Source of the DNA: Pseudoramibacter porci
Lineage (GTDB): Bacteria > Bacillota > Clostridia > Eubacteriales > Eubacteriaceae
DNA length: 61,935 bases
NCBI RefSeq assembly: GCF_009696145.1
Contig: NZ_VUMO01000011.1
Coordinates: 1 to 61,935, forward strand
Direction: 5' to 3'
The notes beneath the pieces are model-generated. The model was given only the letters and a program-made list of their open reading frames with translations, searched no databases and was not told the DNA's origin. Shown here piece after piece: positions 31,949 through 42,100 of the stretch. A program made the position numbers and the translations under genes. Every line of letters starts with the position of its first letter. The stretch's first letter is position 1.

Positions 31949-32567
31949 AATTTGCCTCTCTTTCTTGTTTTATGGCGGTTTCATGTGATGGGTCGGTGTG
32001 ATAACAGTCGATGATGCGGCGCTCTGTGATGATGACGGGAACCCGTTGATCGTGGTCCTCGGTGGGCAGCGCGTCGAAAAGGAGACATTCAGGGACGAGG
32101 GCAATACGCGTCGCATCGGGCCGAAGCCTCAGCAGATAGCGGTCGTAAAAGCCGCCGCCGTAACCCAGCCGTTCGCCGCCCTCGGTGAAGCCGACACCGG
32201 GGACAATCAACAAGTCGATGGCGTCCGGCGTCATTTCTGGACAAATAGCCGGGTCGGGTTCGAGAATGCCCATGGTCCCGGGCTTGAGATCGTCTGGGAA
32301 ATGGGAAAGGGTCAGCATTTTCATCTCGTGGGTTTTCATCACGCAATAGGGCACTGCGACGGCCTTGCCGTCGGCCAGCGCCCGCGCGATCAGCGGGTGG
32401 GTGTCCACTTCTGAGCCGTAGCTGACGTAACAAGCCAGTGTTTTGGCCTTTTGGTAGGCGTCGAGCGCCGTCAGGGTCTGGATCATTGCCGCATCGGCTG
32501 CAGGATCGTGAGCGGCGTCTCTGAGCGCGAGGATTTTGCGGCGCGCCGCCTTTTTGGCATGCTTCAT
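31938..32567 (-). CDS. 5-formyltetrahydrofolate cyclo-ligase
   Basis: The protein has 209 residues. N-terminal basic KKAARRKILALR and the signature GYGGGFYDRYL near 138 define the YgfA/MTHFS family. It converts 5-formyl-THF to 5,10-methenyl-THF with ATP, returning folate to one-carbon metabolism. First gene of the folC operon; its promoter is divergent from ftsX. Confidence 0.92.
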   Translation of the reverse strand: MKHAKKAARRKILALRDAAHDPAADAAMIQTLTALDAYQKAKTLACYVSYGSEVDTHPLIARALADGKAVAVPYCVMKTHEMKMLTLSHFPDDLKPGTMGILEPDPAICPEMTPDAIDLLIVPGVGFTEGGERLGYGGGFYDRYLLRLRPDATRIALVPECLLFDALPTEDHDQRVPVIITERRIIDCYHTDPSHETAIKQEREANYDA

Positions 32568-32599
32568 TTGAACGTCTCCTTTACATTTACATTAAAAAT

Positions 32600-32608
32600 A
32601 TTATAGCA
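32600..32608 (-). promoter_or_regulatory. Extended -10 of the folate operon
   Basis: On the minus strand TGC-TATAAT spans 32608-32600, followed by AAAGGAG before the ATG. The -35 is not well conserved. Confidence 0.6.
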
Positions 32609-32649
32609 TAGTTCTATGGGGGAGAGCACCAGGACCATTTAAGCTTTTA

Positions 32650-32678
32650 TTGAAAAAAAATGGCCTCTATGGTACAAT
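32650..32678 (+). promoter_or_regulatory. Promoter of ftsX
   Basis: -35 TTGAAA (32650-32655), 17-bp spacer, and -10 TACAAT (32673-32678) in extended form TGG-TACAAT. It lies about 50 bp upstream of the TTG start, showing that ftsX begins its own transcript here. Confidence 0.75.
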
Positions 32679-32728
32679 TTTTATAAATTTAACGGAAGTG
32701 AATTACCGCTAGAACAGCGAGGAATCAA

Positions 32729-33673
32729 TTGTCTAAAGATAAAAATCAATTTCGAACCCATGACGGCAGCACGTCGGCTTATGTGAAAAGCATTCTCAAG
32801 GAAACGCGGGGGAGCCTCCGGCGCAATTCGCTGATGAGCGCTGCCTCCATTCTTTCGATTGTTGCGGCCTTGATCATTTTGGGTATTTTTGTCATTTTTT
32901 CGGCCAATGTCCAGAGCGTGACCCAACAAGTGGAATCGAAGATGGAATTGAAGGTTTACGTTCAGAACAACTTGTCTCAGGATCAGCTCAACATTTTGAA
33001 TGCAAAGCTCAAGGAAAATCCGCACGTGGTCAGCACGAAATACGTCTCGGCGGATAAGGCATTGTCTGATTTTTCGAAGAGCCTGAAAAGCTATTCGGGT
33101 CTGTTGAGCGGCTACAACAGCAGCAACAACCCGATGCCGGCGTCCTACAACGTGAAAATCGACAACGCGAACCATATTGCCGCGGTGCGCAAGTACGCCC
33201 TCGACCTCAACAGCTACGGCGTGACCGACGTCAAGTACGGGGAAGAATACGTCAACGCGCTGATTTCCTTTAGCCATTTCAGTAATATCTTCAGCGCCGT
33301 TTTGATCGTCATCTTATCGGTGGTGTCGCTGTTTATCGTCTACAACACCATCAAGCTGACGTGCTTTGCGCGGCGCAAGGAAATCCGCGTGATGCGCTAC
33401 GTCGGGGCCACCGACTGGTATATCCGGGCGCCTTTCATCCTTGAAGGGGCTTTCCTCGGCGCCCTCGGCGCGGTGATTGCGCTGGCGATCATCGGTTTCG
33501 GCTACACCGGTATTTCAAATTACATCATGCACGCGGTGTCGATGCCGATGGACGCGGGGGTCGTGTCCTTCTCGTCGATGTTCGGACCGCTTCTGGCTTT
33601 CTGTCTCGTGTACGGCATTGCGATCGGCTCTCTCGGGTCTGTCTTTTCGATGCGGAAATACCTCGAAGCGTAA
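32729..33673 (+). CDS. ftsX: Cell-division membrane protein FtsX
   Basis: The protein has 314 residues. One N-terminal membrane helix, a large extracellular loop (about 65-190), then three membrane helices near 195, 245 and 290 with the conserved YNTIKLTCFARRKEIRVMRYVGAT segment. FtsX relays signals from the ATPase FtsE to extracellular peptidoglycan hydrolases. The start is a TTG with GAGGA 6 bp upstream. Its usual partner ftsE is not in front of it; the upstream gene is divergent. An M23 peptidase follows 33 bp later. Confidence 0.9.
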   Translation: MSKDKNQFRTHDGSTSAYVKSILKETRGSLRRNSLMSAASILSIVAALIILGIFVIFSANVQSVTQQVESKMELKVYVQNNLSQDQLNILNAKLKENPHVVSTKYVSADKALSDFSKSLKSYSGLLSGYNSSNNPMPASYNVKIDNANHIAAVRKYALDLNSYGVTDVKYGEEYVNALISFSHFSNIFSAVLIVILSVVSLFIVYNTIKLTCFARRKEIRVMRYVGATDWYIRAPFILEGAFLGALGAVIALAIIGFGYTGISNYIMHAVSMPMDAGVVSFSSMFGPLLAFCLVYGIAIGSLGSVFSMRKYLEA

Positions 33674-33706
33674 ACCGCAGTATCCTTTAGAAATGGGAGA
33701 TTCATT

Positions 33707-34726
33707 TTGAGTACAACCAAACCAGCAAAACGAATCCGAATTTTGGCCTGCCTTGTGTCAGCAGGCCTTCTTTTCGTTATGGGATTCGGCTTTCATTATC
33801 CGGTGCAGGCGGCCACCAAAGAGCAGCTCGACAATGTGCAGGCGCAAATGCAGAAGACCGACCAGCAGATGGCGGACAATCAGAAGAAAATGGCGGCTCT
33901 TGATGCCCAGCTGTCCGAGAATCAGCAGGCCTACAACGATTCCCTCGCGGCCTTTCAGAAGCGGGCCCGCGCCATGTACATGGTGGGCAATTCGGGCTAT
34001 CTTGAGGTCTTATTCTCGTCCAAGGACATTACCGAGATGATCTCGCGATTGACCAGCATGCGCACGGTGCTCCAGTCGGACCGCAACATGATCGACACCC
34101 TGCAGAATCAACAGAATCAAATCAACGCGACCAAGGGCGAAATTCAAAAGGCCCAGCAGGAACTTCAGACCCTGAAAAAAGCCCAGGAAGAACAGTATAA
34201 AAAACTTGCCAGCGAGTACAACGCTGAAAATTCGGCGGCCAACTCGATGCATTTGACCTTCGGCAGCGGCACCTGGAAGAACGATTATATCTGGCCGATC
34301 GATTTGCATACGGCCAACGCGCTGAACATCAGCAGCGGCTTCGGCGGCCGGGCGTCCCCGGGCGGGATCGGTTCCACCAATCACAAAGGGGTCGACGTGC
34401 CGGTGGCGACGGGTACGCCGGTCATGGCCATTGCAGACGGCATCGTCGTCTACGCGGGGGCAGCCGGCGGCTACGGCAATTTCGTCGCGATCGATTACGG
34501 CACCGGCTCCGACGGCACCTCCTATGGCTCCGGATACGGCCATTTGAGCAGTATTAAATGCACGGTGGGGCAGCAGGTCAAGAAAGGCGATGTCGTCGCG
34601 CTGAGCGGCTCTACAGGCCATTCGACGGGGCCTCATCTCCATTACGACTTCTTTGTCAATAATGCCCAGGTTGATGCGCGGACTTATTATCCGGATCTGA
34701 CCTTTACGGGCAAGGGACGAAATTAA
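33707..34726 (+). CDS. M23 peptidase with coiled coil, probable FtsX partner
   Basis: The protein has 339 residues. It has an N-terminal membrane or signal segment (about 10-36), a coiled coil (about 38-170) and a C-terminal M23 (LytM) domain with both metal motifs intact, NHKGVD near 225 and HLH near 307, so it should be an active zinc endopeptidase. The EnvC/CwlO/PcsB-like layout directly after ftsX points to an FtsX-activated cell-wall hydrolase. TTG start at 33707, with GGGAGA upstream. The mature coiled-coil part is rich in Gln. Confidence 0.85.
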   Translation: MSTTKPAKRIRILACLVSAGLLFVMGFGFHYPVQAATKEQLDNVQAQMQKTDQQMADNQKKMAALDAQLSENQQAYNDSLAAFQKRARAMYMVGNSGYLEVLFSSKDITEMISRLTSMRTVLQSDRNMIDTLQNQQNQINATKGEIQKAQQELQTLKKAQEEQYKKLASEYNAENSAANSMHLTFGSGTWKNDYIWPIDLHTANALNISSGFGGRASPGGIGSTNHKGVDVPVATGTPVMAIADGIVVYAGAAGGYGNFVAIDYGTGSDGTSYGSGYGHLSSIKCTVGQQVKKGDVVALSGSTGHSTGPHLHYDFFVNNAQVDARTYYPDLTFTGKGRN

Positions 34727-34745
34727 ATTAAAACGAAATCTTTAG

Positions 34746-34803
34746 ACAGCGGCCGCCGCCATTGATCGGGATGATCAATGGCGGCGGCCGCTGTTATTTT
34801 TTT
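34746..34803 (+). terminator. Strong terminator after the M23 peptidase
   Basis: A GC-rich hairpin of over 20 bp (ACAGCGGCCGCCGCCATTGA and its complement, loop near 34768-34773) is followed by TTATTTTTTT. It is one of the strongest hairpins in the window. Confidence 0.9.
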
Positions 34804-34845
34804 AGATAATGGGTGAAGAAAGAATGAGAAAAAAGAAAGAGAAGT

Positions 34846-34880
34846 AAAAAAAACGCCCGAAGCTTTTGCTTCGGGCGTTT
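34846..34880 (-). terminator. Terminator of the glycerol-3-phosphate operon
   Basis: AAACGCCCGAAGC (34851-34863), loop TTTT, GCTTCGGGCGTTT (34868-34880). On the minus strand it is followed by a T-run (the A-run at 34846-34853), so it ends the DUF1667 transcript. Confidence 0.88.
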
Positions 34881-34910
34881 GAACTGTATTTGTATCAACG
34901 AGGATTTGAT

Positions 34911-35270
34911 TTAAACAGCTGGCATGGTTTTGGTGGCGATCACGTCGATGCCGGTGCCGCAGACATCTTTGAGCACCACATCGCCGACCTTGACCGGCGC
35001 GTTGACGACAACCTTTGAGAGTGCGTCCATGGCGTCGAAGAGTTTGCCCTTTGGAATTTCCTGAGCGGTTTTAACCGGCAGGCGGGAAATCATCGCGCCT
35101 TTAATGACGACGGTTGTCGGCAGGATACGACGGGGATCCGTCATTTCCTGGATACCGTATCTTTCACCGTTTTTGCAGTTGTTGCCCGTGACAGTCCAGT
35201 TGTCACCTTCACCTTCAACGGTCAGGTGGCAGCCCATCGGGCAGCTGATGCAGACCATTTCTTTTTTCAT
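34911..35270 (-). CDS. DUF1667 protein, third subunit-like gene of the glycerol-3-P oxidase cluster
   Basis: The protein has 119 residues. The N-terminal motif C7-x2-C10-x3-C14 and C32 resemble the cluster-binding pattern of molybdopterin oxidoreductases and could hold one [4Fe-4S]. DUF1667 genes characteristically follow two FAD-dependent oxidoreductase genes. It would take the place of GlpC as electron outlet, which is inference. It is the last gene of the operon, 5 bp after the reductase. Confidence 0.85.
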   Translation of the reverse strand: MKKEMVCISCPMGCHLTVEGEGDNWTVTGNNCKNGERYGIQEMTDPRRILPTTVVIKGAMISRLPVKTAQEIPKGKLFDAMDALSKVVVNAPVKVGDVVLKDVCGTGIDVIATKTMPAV

Positions 35271-35275
35271 GATGT

Positions 35276-36544
35276 TTATGCCTCCTTCGGTTCAACGACG
35301 AATTTCAATTCACCATCGCCGTATTTTTCAAGGACAGATTTCTTGATTTTGAAGTTGACCATTTCGGCCGGAACGAATTTCTGCGCTTTCTTGGTCGCGA
35401 TCTTTTCGTCGCCGATGTAGCAGTTAATGACCGTATCGGTGCTGACCGCGCGGACGCGCATGTAGCAGTTAACCGAATCGTCGAGGTTCGCAACCGTGAT
35501 CTTTTCGGGCACGACGTTGCCGATACCGTCGCCATTAACCGTCGTGAAGTTGATGTCTTCTTCCAGATGGCCTTTGACGTAGCGGGCAGCGCCCTTGCCG
35601 GCCAGAGCCGCTTCCTGAGAAACGAAGTCGACCAAGTCGTGAACGTGGACAACGTTGCCGGCTGCGAAGACACCTGGCAGGTTGGTTTCGCAGAGTTCGG
35701 AGATCGACGGACCCTGGGTTCTGCGGTCAATTTCAACGCCAGCGCCGCGGGAGATTTCATTTTCAGGAATCAAGCCGACAGAGAGCAGCAGCGTGTCACA
35801 AGGCACGGTTTCTGTGGTGCCCGGGATCGGTTTGAGGTGTTCGTCAACCTGGGTAATATCGACGGCTTCAACACGATCTTTGCCGTGAATGAAGGTGATG
35901 GTGTGGGACAGCTTCAATGGAATATCGAAGTCGTTGAGGCACTGTACGATGTTACGGGTCAGGCCGTTGGAGTACGGCATGATTTCAGCCACGCATTTGA
36001 CGTGTGCGCCTTCGAGGGTCATACGGCGGGCCATGATCAGTCCGATATCACCGGAGCCGAGGATGACGACTTCTTTACCGGTCATATAACCTTCCATATT
36101 GATGAAGCGCTGTGCAGTCCCAGCAGTGAAGACACCAGCCGGTCTAAATCCCGGAATACCGATGGCGCCGGCGGTTCTTTCGCGGCAGCCCATGGTCAGG
36201 ATGACAGCCTTGGCTTCCAGTGCCATGTAGCCATCTTCTTCGTTAATTGCATGAACGATTTTGGTGTCGTCGTCTTTTCTTTCGAGGTCGAGCACCATCG
36301 TGTTCAGTTTGTACGGAATCTTCAGGTCCATCGCCATGTCGATGTAACGGCCTGCGTATTCCGGACCGGTTAACTGTTCTTTAAAGGTGTGCAGCCCAAA
36401 ACCATTGTGGATGCACTGGTTTAAGATCCCGCCGAGTTCGCGGTCTCTTTCGAGGATTAAAATGTTATCGACGCCTTCTTTTTTGGCTTCAACAGCGGCG
36501 GCTAATCCAGCAGGGCCGCCTCCGATTACAATAATATCATACAT
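35276..36544 (-). CDS. NAD(P)/FAD-dependent oxidoreductase of the glycerol-3-P oxidase cluster
   Basis: The protein has 422 residues. FAD motif GGGPAGLAAA near 8 and NAD(P) motif GSGDIGLIMARR near 167, so it is a two-dinucleotide reductase of the class usually found beside DUF1667 and GlpA-like proteins. It probably passes electrons from the G3P dehydrogenase to NAD or another carrier. It sits 17 bp downstream of the GlpA-like gene in one operon. Confidence 0.88.
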   Translation of the reverse strand: MYDIIVIGGGPAGLAAAVEAKKEGVDNILILERDRELGGILNQCIHNGFGLHTFKEQLTGPEYAGRYIDMAMDLKIPYKLNTMVLDLERKDDDTKIVHAINEEDGYMALEAKAVILTMGCRERTAGAIGIPGFRPAGVFTAGTAQRFINMEGYMTGKEVVILGSGDIGLIMARRMTLEGAHVKCVAEIMPYSNGLTRNIVQCLNDFDIPLKLSHTITFIHGKDRVEAVDITQVDEHLKPIPGTTETVPCDTLLLSVGLIPENEISRGAGVEIDRRTQGPSISELCETNLPGVFAAGNVVHVHDLVDFVSQEAALAGKGAARYVKGHLEEDINFTTVNGDGIGNVVPEKITVANLDDSVNCYMRVRAVSTDTVINCYIGDEKIATKKAQKFVPAEMVNFKIKKSVLEKYGDGELKFVVEPKEA

Positions 36545-36561
36545 CGTGAAAAAACCTCCCC

Positions 36562-38040
36562 TTACTGATTCTTCGTTTTGCCGCTGAGGATGTAGCCTTT
36601 ATCCTTAGCATCGTACATGATGTCTTCCATGTCGCAGCCGAGTTCACGGGCTAAGATTTCAACAACTCTTGGCTGGCAGAAACCGCCTTGGCAGCGGCCA
36701 GCACCTGGACGGCAGCGTTTGGTGACGCCACGGACCGTTGTCGCACCGACGTTACGATTGATGACGTCGACGATTTCAGCTTCTGTGATGGATTCGCAGC
36801 GGCAGATGATCTTGCCGTATCTCGGATCCTTTTCGATGGCTGCTTTCTTTTCTTCGTCGCTGAGTTCGTTGAAGATGATGTGCGGACGTGTCTTCGGATT
36901 GAAGTCTTCTTTTTCTTCAACGTGGACGCCGTCTCTTTCGAGCATCGGCAGGATGATATCTTCAACGCAGTAGGTTGCGGATGCCGGAGCTGAAGTCAGA
37001 CCCGGGGATTCGTAGCCAGCGAAGTTGACGAAGTTCTTAACCGGCGATTCTTCGATGATGAAGTCACCGCTGGTGGTGGTGTAAGTGTCGGCAACAGGGG
37101 TGTTACGGGTGCCGGCGTAGGAACGAATGATCTTGTTGAAGTAGTGTTCGAGTTCTGGACAGTTCTTTAACGCGTTTTCTTTGATGTAGTCCAGACGATC
37201 CTGAGTCGTGTCGATGTCGCCCTTTTCAACTGGCATCGCGTCCGGCCCAATCAACAGGTTGCCGTGGACAGTCGGGGAGACCAAAATCCCTTTCCCGTTT
37301 TTGGTCGGGCACGGGAAGATGACGTTGTGGACCAAGTCGCCGATTTCTTTATCAAAGATGAAGTACACACCGCGGCGAGCAAGAATCTTGAAGTACGGAT
37401 CGCCGACCATCTTGTAAATATCATCAGCGTAAACGCCGGCAGCGTTGACGACGTATTTGGCTTCGATGTCTTCCTGAGTCGTTTCGATTTTGAACGTTCC
37501 GTCATCTTTTTTGGCAATATTGGTGACCAGGTGGTTCAATTTTAATTCAACGCCGTTGTCAACAGCATTTTCTGCAACCTTGATGCCCAGTTCGTATGGA
37601 GAAACCAGACCGGCTGTGCCTGCGTACAGAGCACCGCAGATATCTGGTGCGAGGTTTTCTTCCATTTCGTGGACTTCGTCTTCGAAAATGATCCGCATAT
37701 CAGGTACACCGTTCATGACCCCGCGCTGATACAGGCGCTGCAGTGTCATCATTTCGCGTTCAGTGTGCGCGACGACCAGTGATCCGGTGCGTTTGAATGG
37801 AACCCCTAAGTCTCTGCAGACTTTTTCGTACATGATGTTACCCGGTGCGTTGAACAGGCCTTTTTTCTTGCCTGGCACAGCATCGTAGCCAGCGTGGACA
37901 ATAGCGGAGTTCGCTTTTGTGATCTGGTTTGCGACATCATTTTCGCCGTCAAGTAATACGACGTTCAGCTGATAACGGGAGAGCTCCCGTGCTACGTAGG
38001 ATCCGGCAATACCGGCACCTATTATAGCGATATCATACAT
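36562..38040 (-). CDS. Glycerol-3-phosphate dehydrogenase, FAD-dependent with BFD-like [2Fe-2S] domain
   Basis: The protein has 492 residues from the ATG at 38040 (AGGAGG upstream; the longer frame has no ribosome binding site). FAD motif IGAGIAGSYVARE at the N-terminus and a DAO domain; the C-terminal BFD-like [2Fe-2S] domain has C-x-C near 427 and C-x4-C-x4-C (TKRCRPGAGRCQGGFC) near 460. This is the GlpA form of G3P dehydrogenase, making dihydroxyacetone phosphate. The gene lies behind a leader terminator next to glpP. Confidence 0.9.
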   Translation of the reverse strand: MYDIAIIGAGIAGSYVARELSRYQLNVVLLDGENDVANQITKANSAIVHAGYDAVPGKKKGLFNAPGNIMYEKVCRDLGVPFKRTGSLVVAHTEREMMTLQRLYQRGVMNGVPDMRIIFEDEVHEMEENLAPDICGALYAGTAGLVSPYELGIKVAENAVDNGVELKLNHLVTNIAKKDDGTFKIETTQEDIEAKYVVNAAGVYADDIYKMVGDPYFKILARRGVYFIFDKEIGDLVHNVIFPCPTKNGKGILVSPTVHGNLLIGPDAMPVEKGDIDTTQDRLDYIKENALKNCPELEHYFNKIIRSYAGTRNTPVADTYTTTSGDFIIEESPVKNFVNFAGYESPGLTSAPASATYCVEDIILPMLERDGVHVEEKEDFNPKTRPHIIFNELSDEEKKAAIEKDPRYGKIICRCESITEAEIVDVINRNVGATTVRGVTKRCRPGAGRCQGGFCQPRVVEILARELGCDMEDIMYDAKDKGYILSGKTKNQ

Positions 38041-38180
38041 AATAAAATCCTCCTTGATGAATGATAAATTTGTACAAATAAAAAACCACACAAACGAAAA
38101 AACGATGACAGTGCGTGACATCATTTAAAGTTGTGCGGCTCTCCATTGCCATAATCATTTAGTTTTAATTATGTTTGTCT
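38041..38180 (-). promoter_or_regulatory. Leader with terminator, probable GlpP antitermination site upstream of the GlpA-like gene
   Basis: On the minus strand CCGCACAA (plus 38131-38138) pairs with TTGTGTGG (plus 38086-38093) and is followed by a T-run, making a terminator inside the leader. The loop contains a smaller hairpin (GATG-T-CA with TG-T-CATC). A 17-nt motif at 38130-38146 (ATGGAGAGCCGCACAAC on the minus strand) overlaps the 5' side of the stem and is nearly repeated before glpK. GlpP is encoded immediately upstream. Confidence 0.6.
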
Positions 38181-38810
38181 TTATTTTAACACAGAATCGT
38201 TCTGTTTGACAAAATTTTCTCGAAAAATTTTGACGGCATCAAATTTTTCCCATAAAGGCTTGTAAGAAGTGCTGGAAGAAATCGAACCTGCTTGGATACA
38301 ACTCTTCACTTCTTCTTCGGTTTCAATGAATCCGCCAGTAATAATCGGAATGGATAATTCCGCATTGACTTTGCGGATGACTTTGGACACCAGCCCGGGA
38401 AGCACTTCGACTGCGTCGGGTTTAATTTTTCTGGCAGCGTTGATGGTGACATCCATTGCTGATGAATCAAGAAGAAATAAACGTTGAATGGTCATCAAAT
38501 TTTCACGCTTAGCGATGGTAATGAGCGAATTTCGCGTTGAGATCACACCGGTGGGGTGCAGTTCTTCTTTGAGGTATTTGACAAAATAATGGTCTTGTCC
38601 GTAGCCTTTTAAGAGATCCAAATGCACGAAAGCGTATTTGCCAGCGACATTGATGTAGTCAATCATTGTTTTGAGATTGTAAATATTGCCTGTCAGAAGA
38701 AAGACAATTTGGCAGGGAGAGGCGACAGCGTCATAAATGTCCTTTGGATCGCGGATCGCCGCGATAATCGGATTTTTTTCCAATAAATGCAGACATTTCT
38801 TTGTAGTCAT
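38181..38810 (-). CDS. glpP: Glycerol-3-phosphate responsive antiterminator
   Basis: The protein has 209 residues of the GlpP family, with IPIITGGFIETEEEV near residue 157 and AISTSYKPLW-like ending (SSSTSYKPLWEKF). GlpP, with glycerol-3-phosphate, lets RNA polymerase read through terminators in glp leaders. It lies between glpK and the dehydrogenase genes and directly upstream of a leader terminator. A GGGGGG run serves as ribosome binding site. Confidence 0.9.
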   Translation of the reverse strand: MTTKKCLHLLEKNPIIAAIRDPKDIYDAVASPCQIVFLLTGNIYNLKTMIDYINVAGKYAFVHLDLLKGYGQDHYFVKYLKEELHPTGVISTRNSLITIAKRENLMTIQRLFLLDSSAMDVTINAARKIKPDAVEVLPGLVSKVIRKVNAELSIPIITGGFIETEEEVKSCIQAGSISSSTSYKPLWEKFDAVKIFRENFVKQNDSVLK

Positions 38811-38858
38811 TGATCCCCCCTTCAGATTAAAAAGACAAACGCGATAAAATCACGGAAT

Positions 38859-38891
38859 AACTCTCCGACGATACGGGATCATCGGAGAGTT
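38859..38891 (-). other. Hairpin between glpK and glpP
   Basis: AACTCTCCGACGAT (38859-38872) pairs with ATCATCGGAGAGTT (38878-38891) around ACGGG with one mismatch. Neither strand has a good T-run after it, so it may be a partial terminator or a processing site, not a full stop. Confidence 0.5.
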
Positions 38892-38932
38892 TAAAACAAA
38901 ATTGAAAATGAAGTTCTAAAATGAAGCGTTAA

Positions 38933-40664
<1,732 letters not shown>

Positions 40665-40703
40665 ATAATAGCATAATTTATTTTTTGTGTAAAGGGTTTA
40701 CAC
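40665..40703 (-). promoter_or_regulatory. glpK promoter with overlapping CcpA-like palindrome
   Basis: Minus-strand -35 TTTACA (plus 40688-40693), 17-bp spacer, -10 TATTAT (plus 40665-40670) in the extended form TGC-TATTAT. The perfect inverted repeat GTGTAAA-GGG-TTTACAC (40687-40703) covers the -35. It fits the TGTAAA-Nx-TTTACA variant of clostridial catabolite-response elements, so CcpA-type repression is likely. Confidence 0.7.
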
Positions 40704-40885
40704 TAAAAATATTGAAATAAATTTTCATTAACTTTCAGTAAAGATTTGGTGTATTTTAACAGAATGCATGATCAAAGCACTTTTCTAAAACATTCGCTGA
40801 GCGGCAGCGCGGCATCTGTGGTAAACTAACGGTAAAGTTAATTTGTGATGACATTTGAACCCATATCATATAAGGAGGAACAGTG
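40704..40885 (+). promoter_or_regulatory. Control region of the Fe-type alcohol dehydrogenase
   Basis: The gap before the dehydrogenase is AT-rich. An extended -10 TGG-TAAACT (40819-40827) is the best promoter candidate, with no good -35, and TAAGGAGGAA (about 40871-40880) is the ribosome binding site. No gene, repeat or RNA motif is seen in the rest. Confidence 0.4.
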
Positions 40886-41971
40886 ATGAAATTCTTCATG
40901 CCGACCAAATTGTATCAGGAATCGGACTGCGTGGCGCGCCACAGTGCGGAGATTGCGGCCCTCGGCAGCCGCGCGCTGATTGTCACGGGAAGACATTCTG
41001 CAAAAGCCAATGGCGCTTATGCGGATGTGTGCCAGGCGTTGGATAGGGCAAAAATTGCCCACGTGCTTTTCGATGAAGTGGAACAGAATCCGTCGATCGA
41101 GACCGTCATGAAAGCCAGAGACTTCGGAGTTGAAAACGGCGTCGATTTTGTCATCGGCATCGGCGGCGGCTCTCCGCTCGACGCGGCGAAAGCCATCGCG
41201 TTAATGATTAAGCATCAGGATCAAGACCGCAGCTACCTGTATCAGAAAGGCGCGGACAGCTCGACGCTGCCGATTGTCGAAGTGCCCACAACCTGCGGCA
41301 CCGGTTCAGAAGTGACGCCGGTTTCGGTGCTGACCATTCACGCGGAGAAGACGAAAGGCTCGATTCCGCACAAAATTTTCGCGGACTACGCCCTTATCGA
41401 CGGCAAATATTTAAAGAGCGCGCCGGCTTCGGTGCTGCACAACACGGCGATTGACGCGCTGGCCCATTTATGGGAAGCTCTCATTAACATCGACGCCGAC
41501 GATTACACCCATATGTGTGTGGCAGAGGGTCTCAGGGTTTGGAAACGGAGCAAAGCGGTGCTCCTTGGCGAACGGCAAGCCACGGATGAAGACTTTGCGA
41601 ATCTGATGAACGCGTCGAGTCTAGCGGGGATGTCCATTGCCCAGGTCGGAACGACCGTGCCCCACGGTCTTTCTTATCCAGTGACGTACAACCAGCACAT
41701 GCCCCACGGCAAAGCCGTCGGTTATTTTCAGGCCGGGTATCTCGCCGAAGCGGACGCGGCGGATCGGGAAGAGGCCCTCACGCTCGCGGGATTTGATTCT
41801 GTCGACGATTATCAAAACTTTTACGAAGCCCTCTGCGGCAGCGACAAGCTGGCAGATGCAGATCTCGAGTATGCCGTCGACGTGCTGGCTGGCAAACCGG
41901 ACAAGCTGAAAAAAGTGCCGTACACCTGCGACCGCGAGGTGCTGCGCCGTATTGCTTTCTATACAAAATAG
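40886..41971 (+). CDS. Iron-containing alcohol dehydrogenase, probable glycerol or 1,3-propanediol oxidoreductase
   Basis: The protein has 361 residues from the ATG at 40886 (a GTG 3 bp earlier is possible). Group III Fe-ADH: GGGSPLDAAKA (NAD site) near 95, VPTTCGTGSEVTP near 135, and histidines in IDALAHLWEAL near 190 and TVPHGLSYPVTYNQHMPHG near 255 as metal ligands. It could convert glycerol to dihydroxyacetone, next to dhaK and dhaL; a propanediol or butanol role cannot be excluded. Confidence 0.8.
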   Translation: MKFFMPTKLYQESDCVARHSAEIAALGSRALIVTGRHSAKANGAYADVCQALDRAKIAHVLFDEVEQNPSIETVMKARDFGVENGVDFVIGIGGGSPLDAAKAIALMIKHQDQDRSYLYQKGADSSTLPIVEVPTTCGTGSEVTPVSVLTIHAEKTKGSIPHKIFADYALIDGKYLKSAPASVLHNTAIDALAHLWEALINIDADDYTHMCVAEGLRVWKRSKAVLLGERQATDEDFANLMNASSLAGMSIAQVGTTVPHGLSYPVTYNQHMPHGKAVGYFQAGYLAEADAADREEALTLAGFDSVDDYQNFYEALCGSDKLADADLEYAVDVLAGKPDKLKKVPYTCDREVLRRIAFYTK

Positions 41972-42054
41972 CGTATTATTGAAAAAAAGGCGCAATCGTT
42001 TTCCAAAAATAGAAAGAAATTTCGATAAAATTTATTTTTATTTAATAGTTTTCA

Positions 42055-42098
42055 TGCTATAATATAAAAAAATGAACTACTCTTGAGGAGGGTTATTC
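42055..42098 (+). promoter_or_regulatory. Promoter and RBS of dhaK-dhaL
   Basis: An extended -10 TGC-TATAAT (42055-42063) has a weak TTTTTA -35 17 bp upstream. TTGAGGAGGG is a strong ribosome binding site. The leader is short and shows no GlpP-type motif. Confidence 0.65.
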
Positions 42099-42100
42099 AA

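Noticed and set aside
38859-38891. Full intrinsic terminator between glpK and glpP
   Set aside because: The hairpin is good but has no T-run on either strand, so it is listed only as a hairpin.
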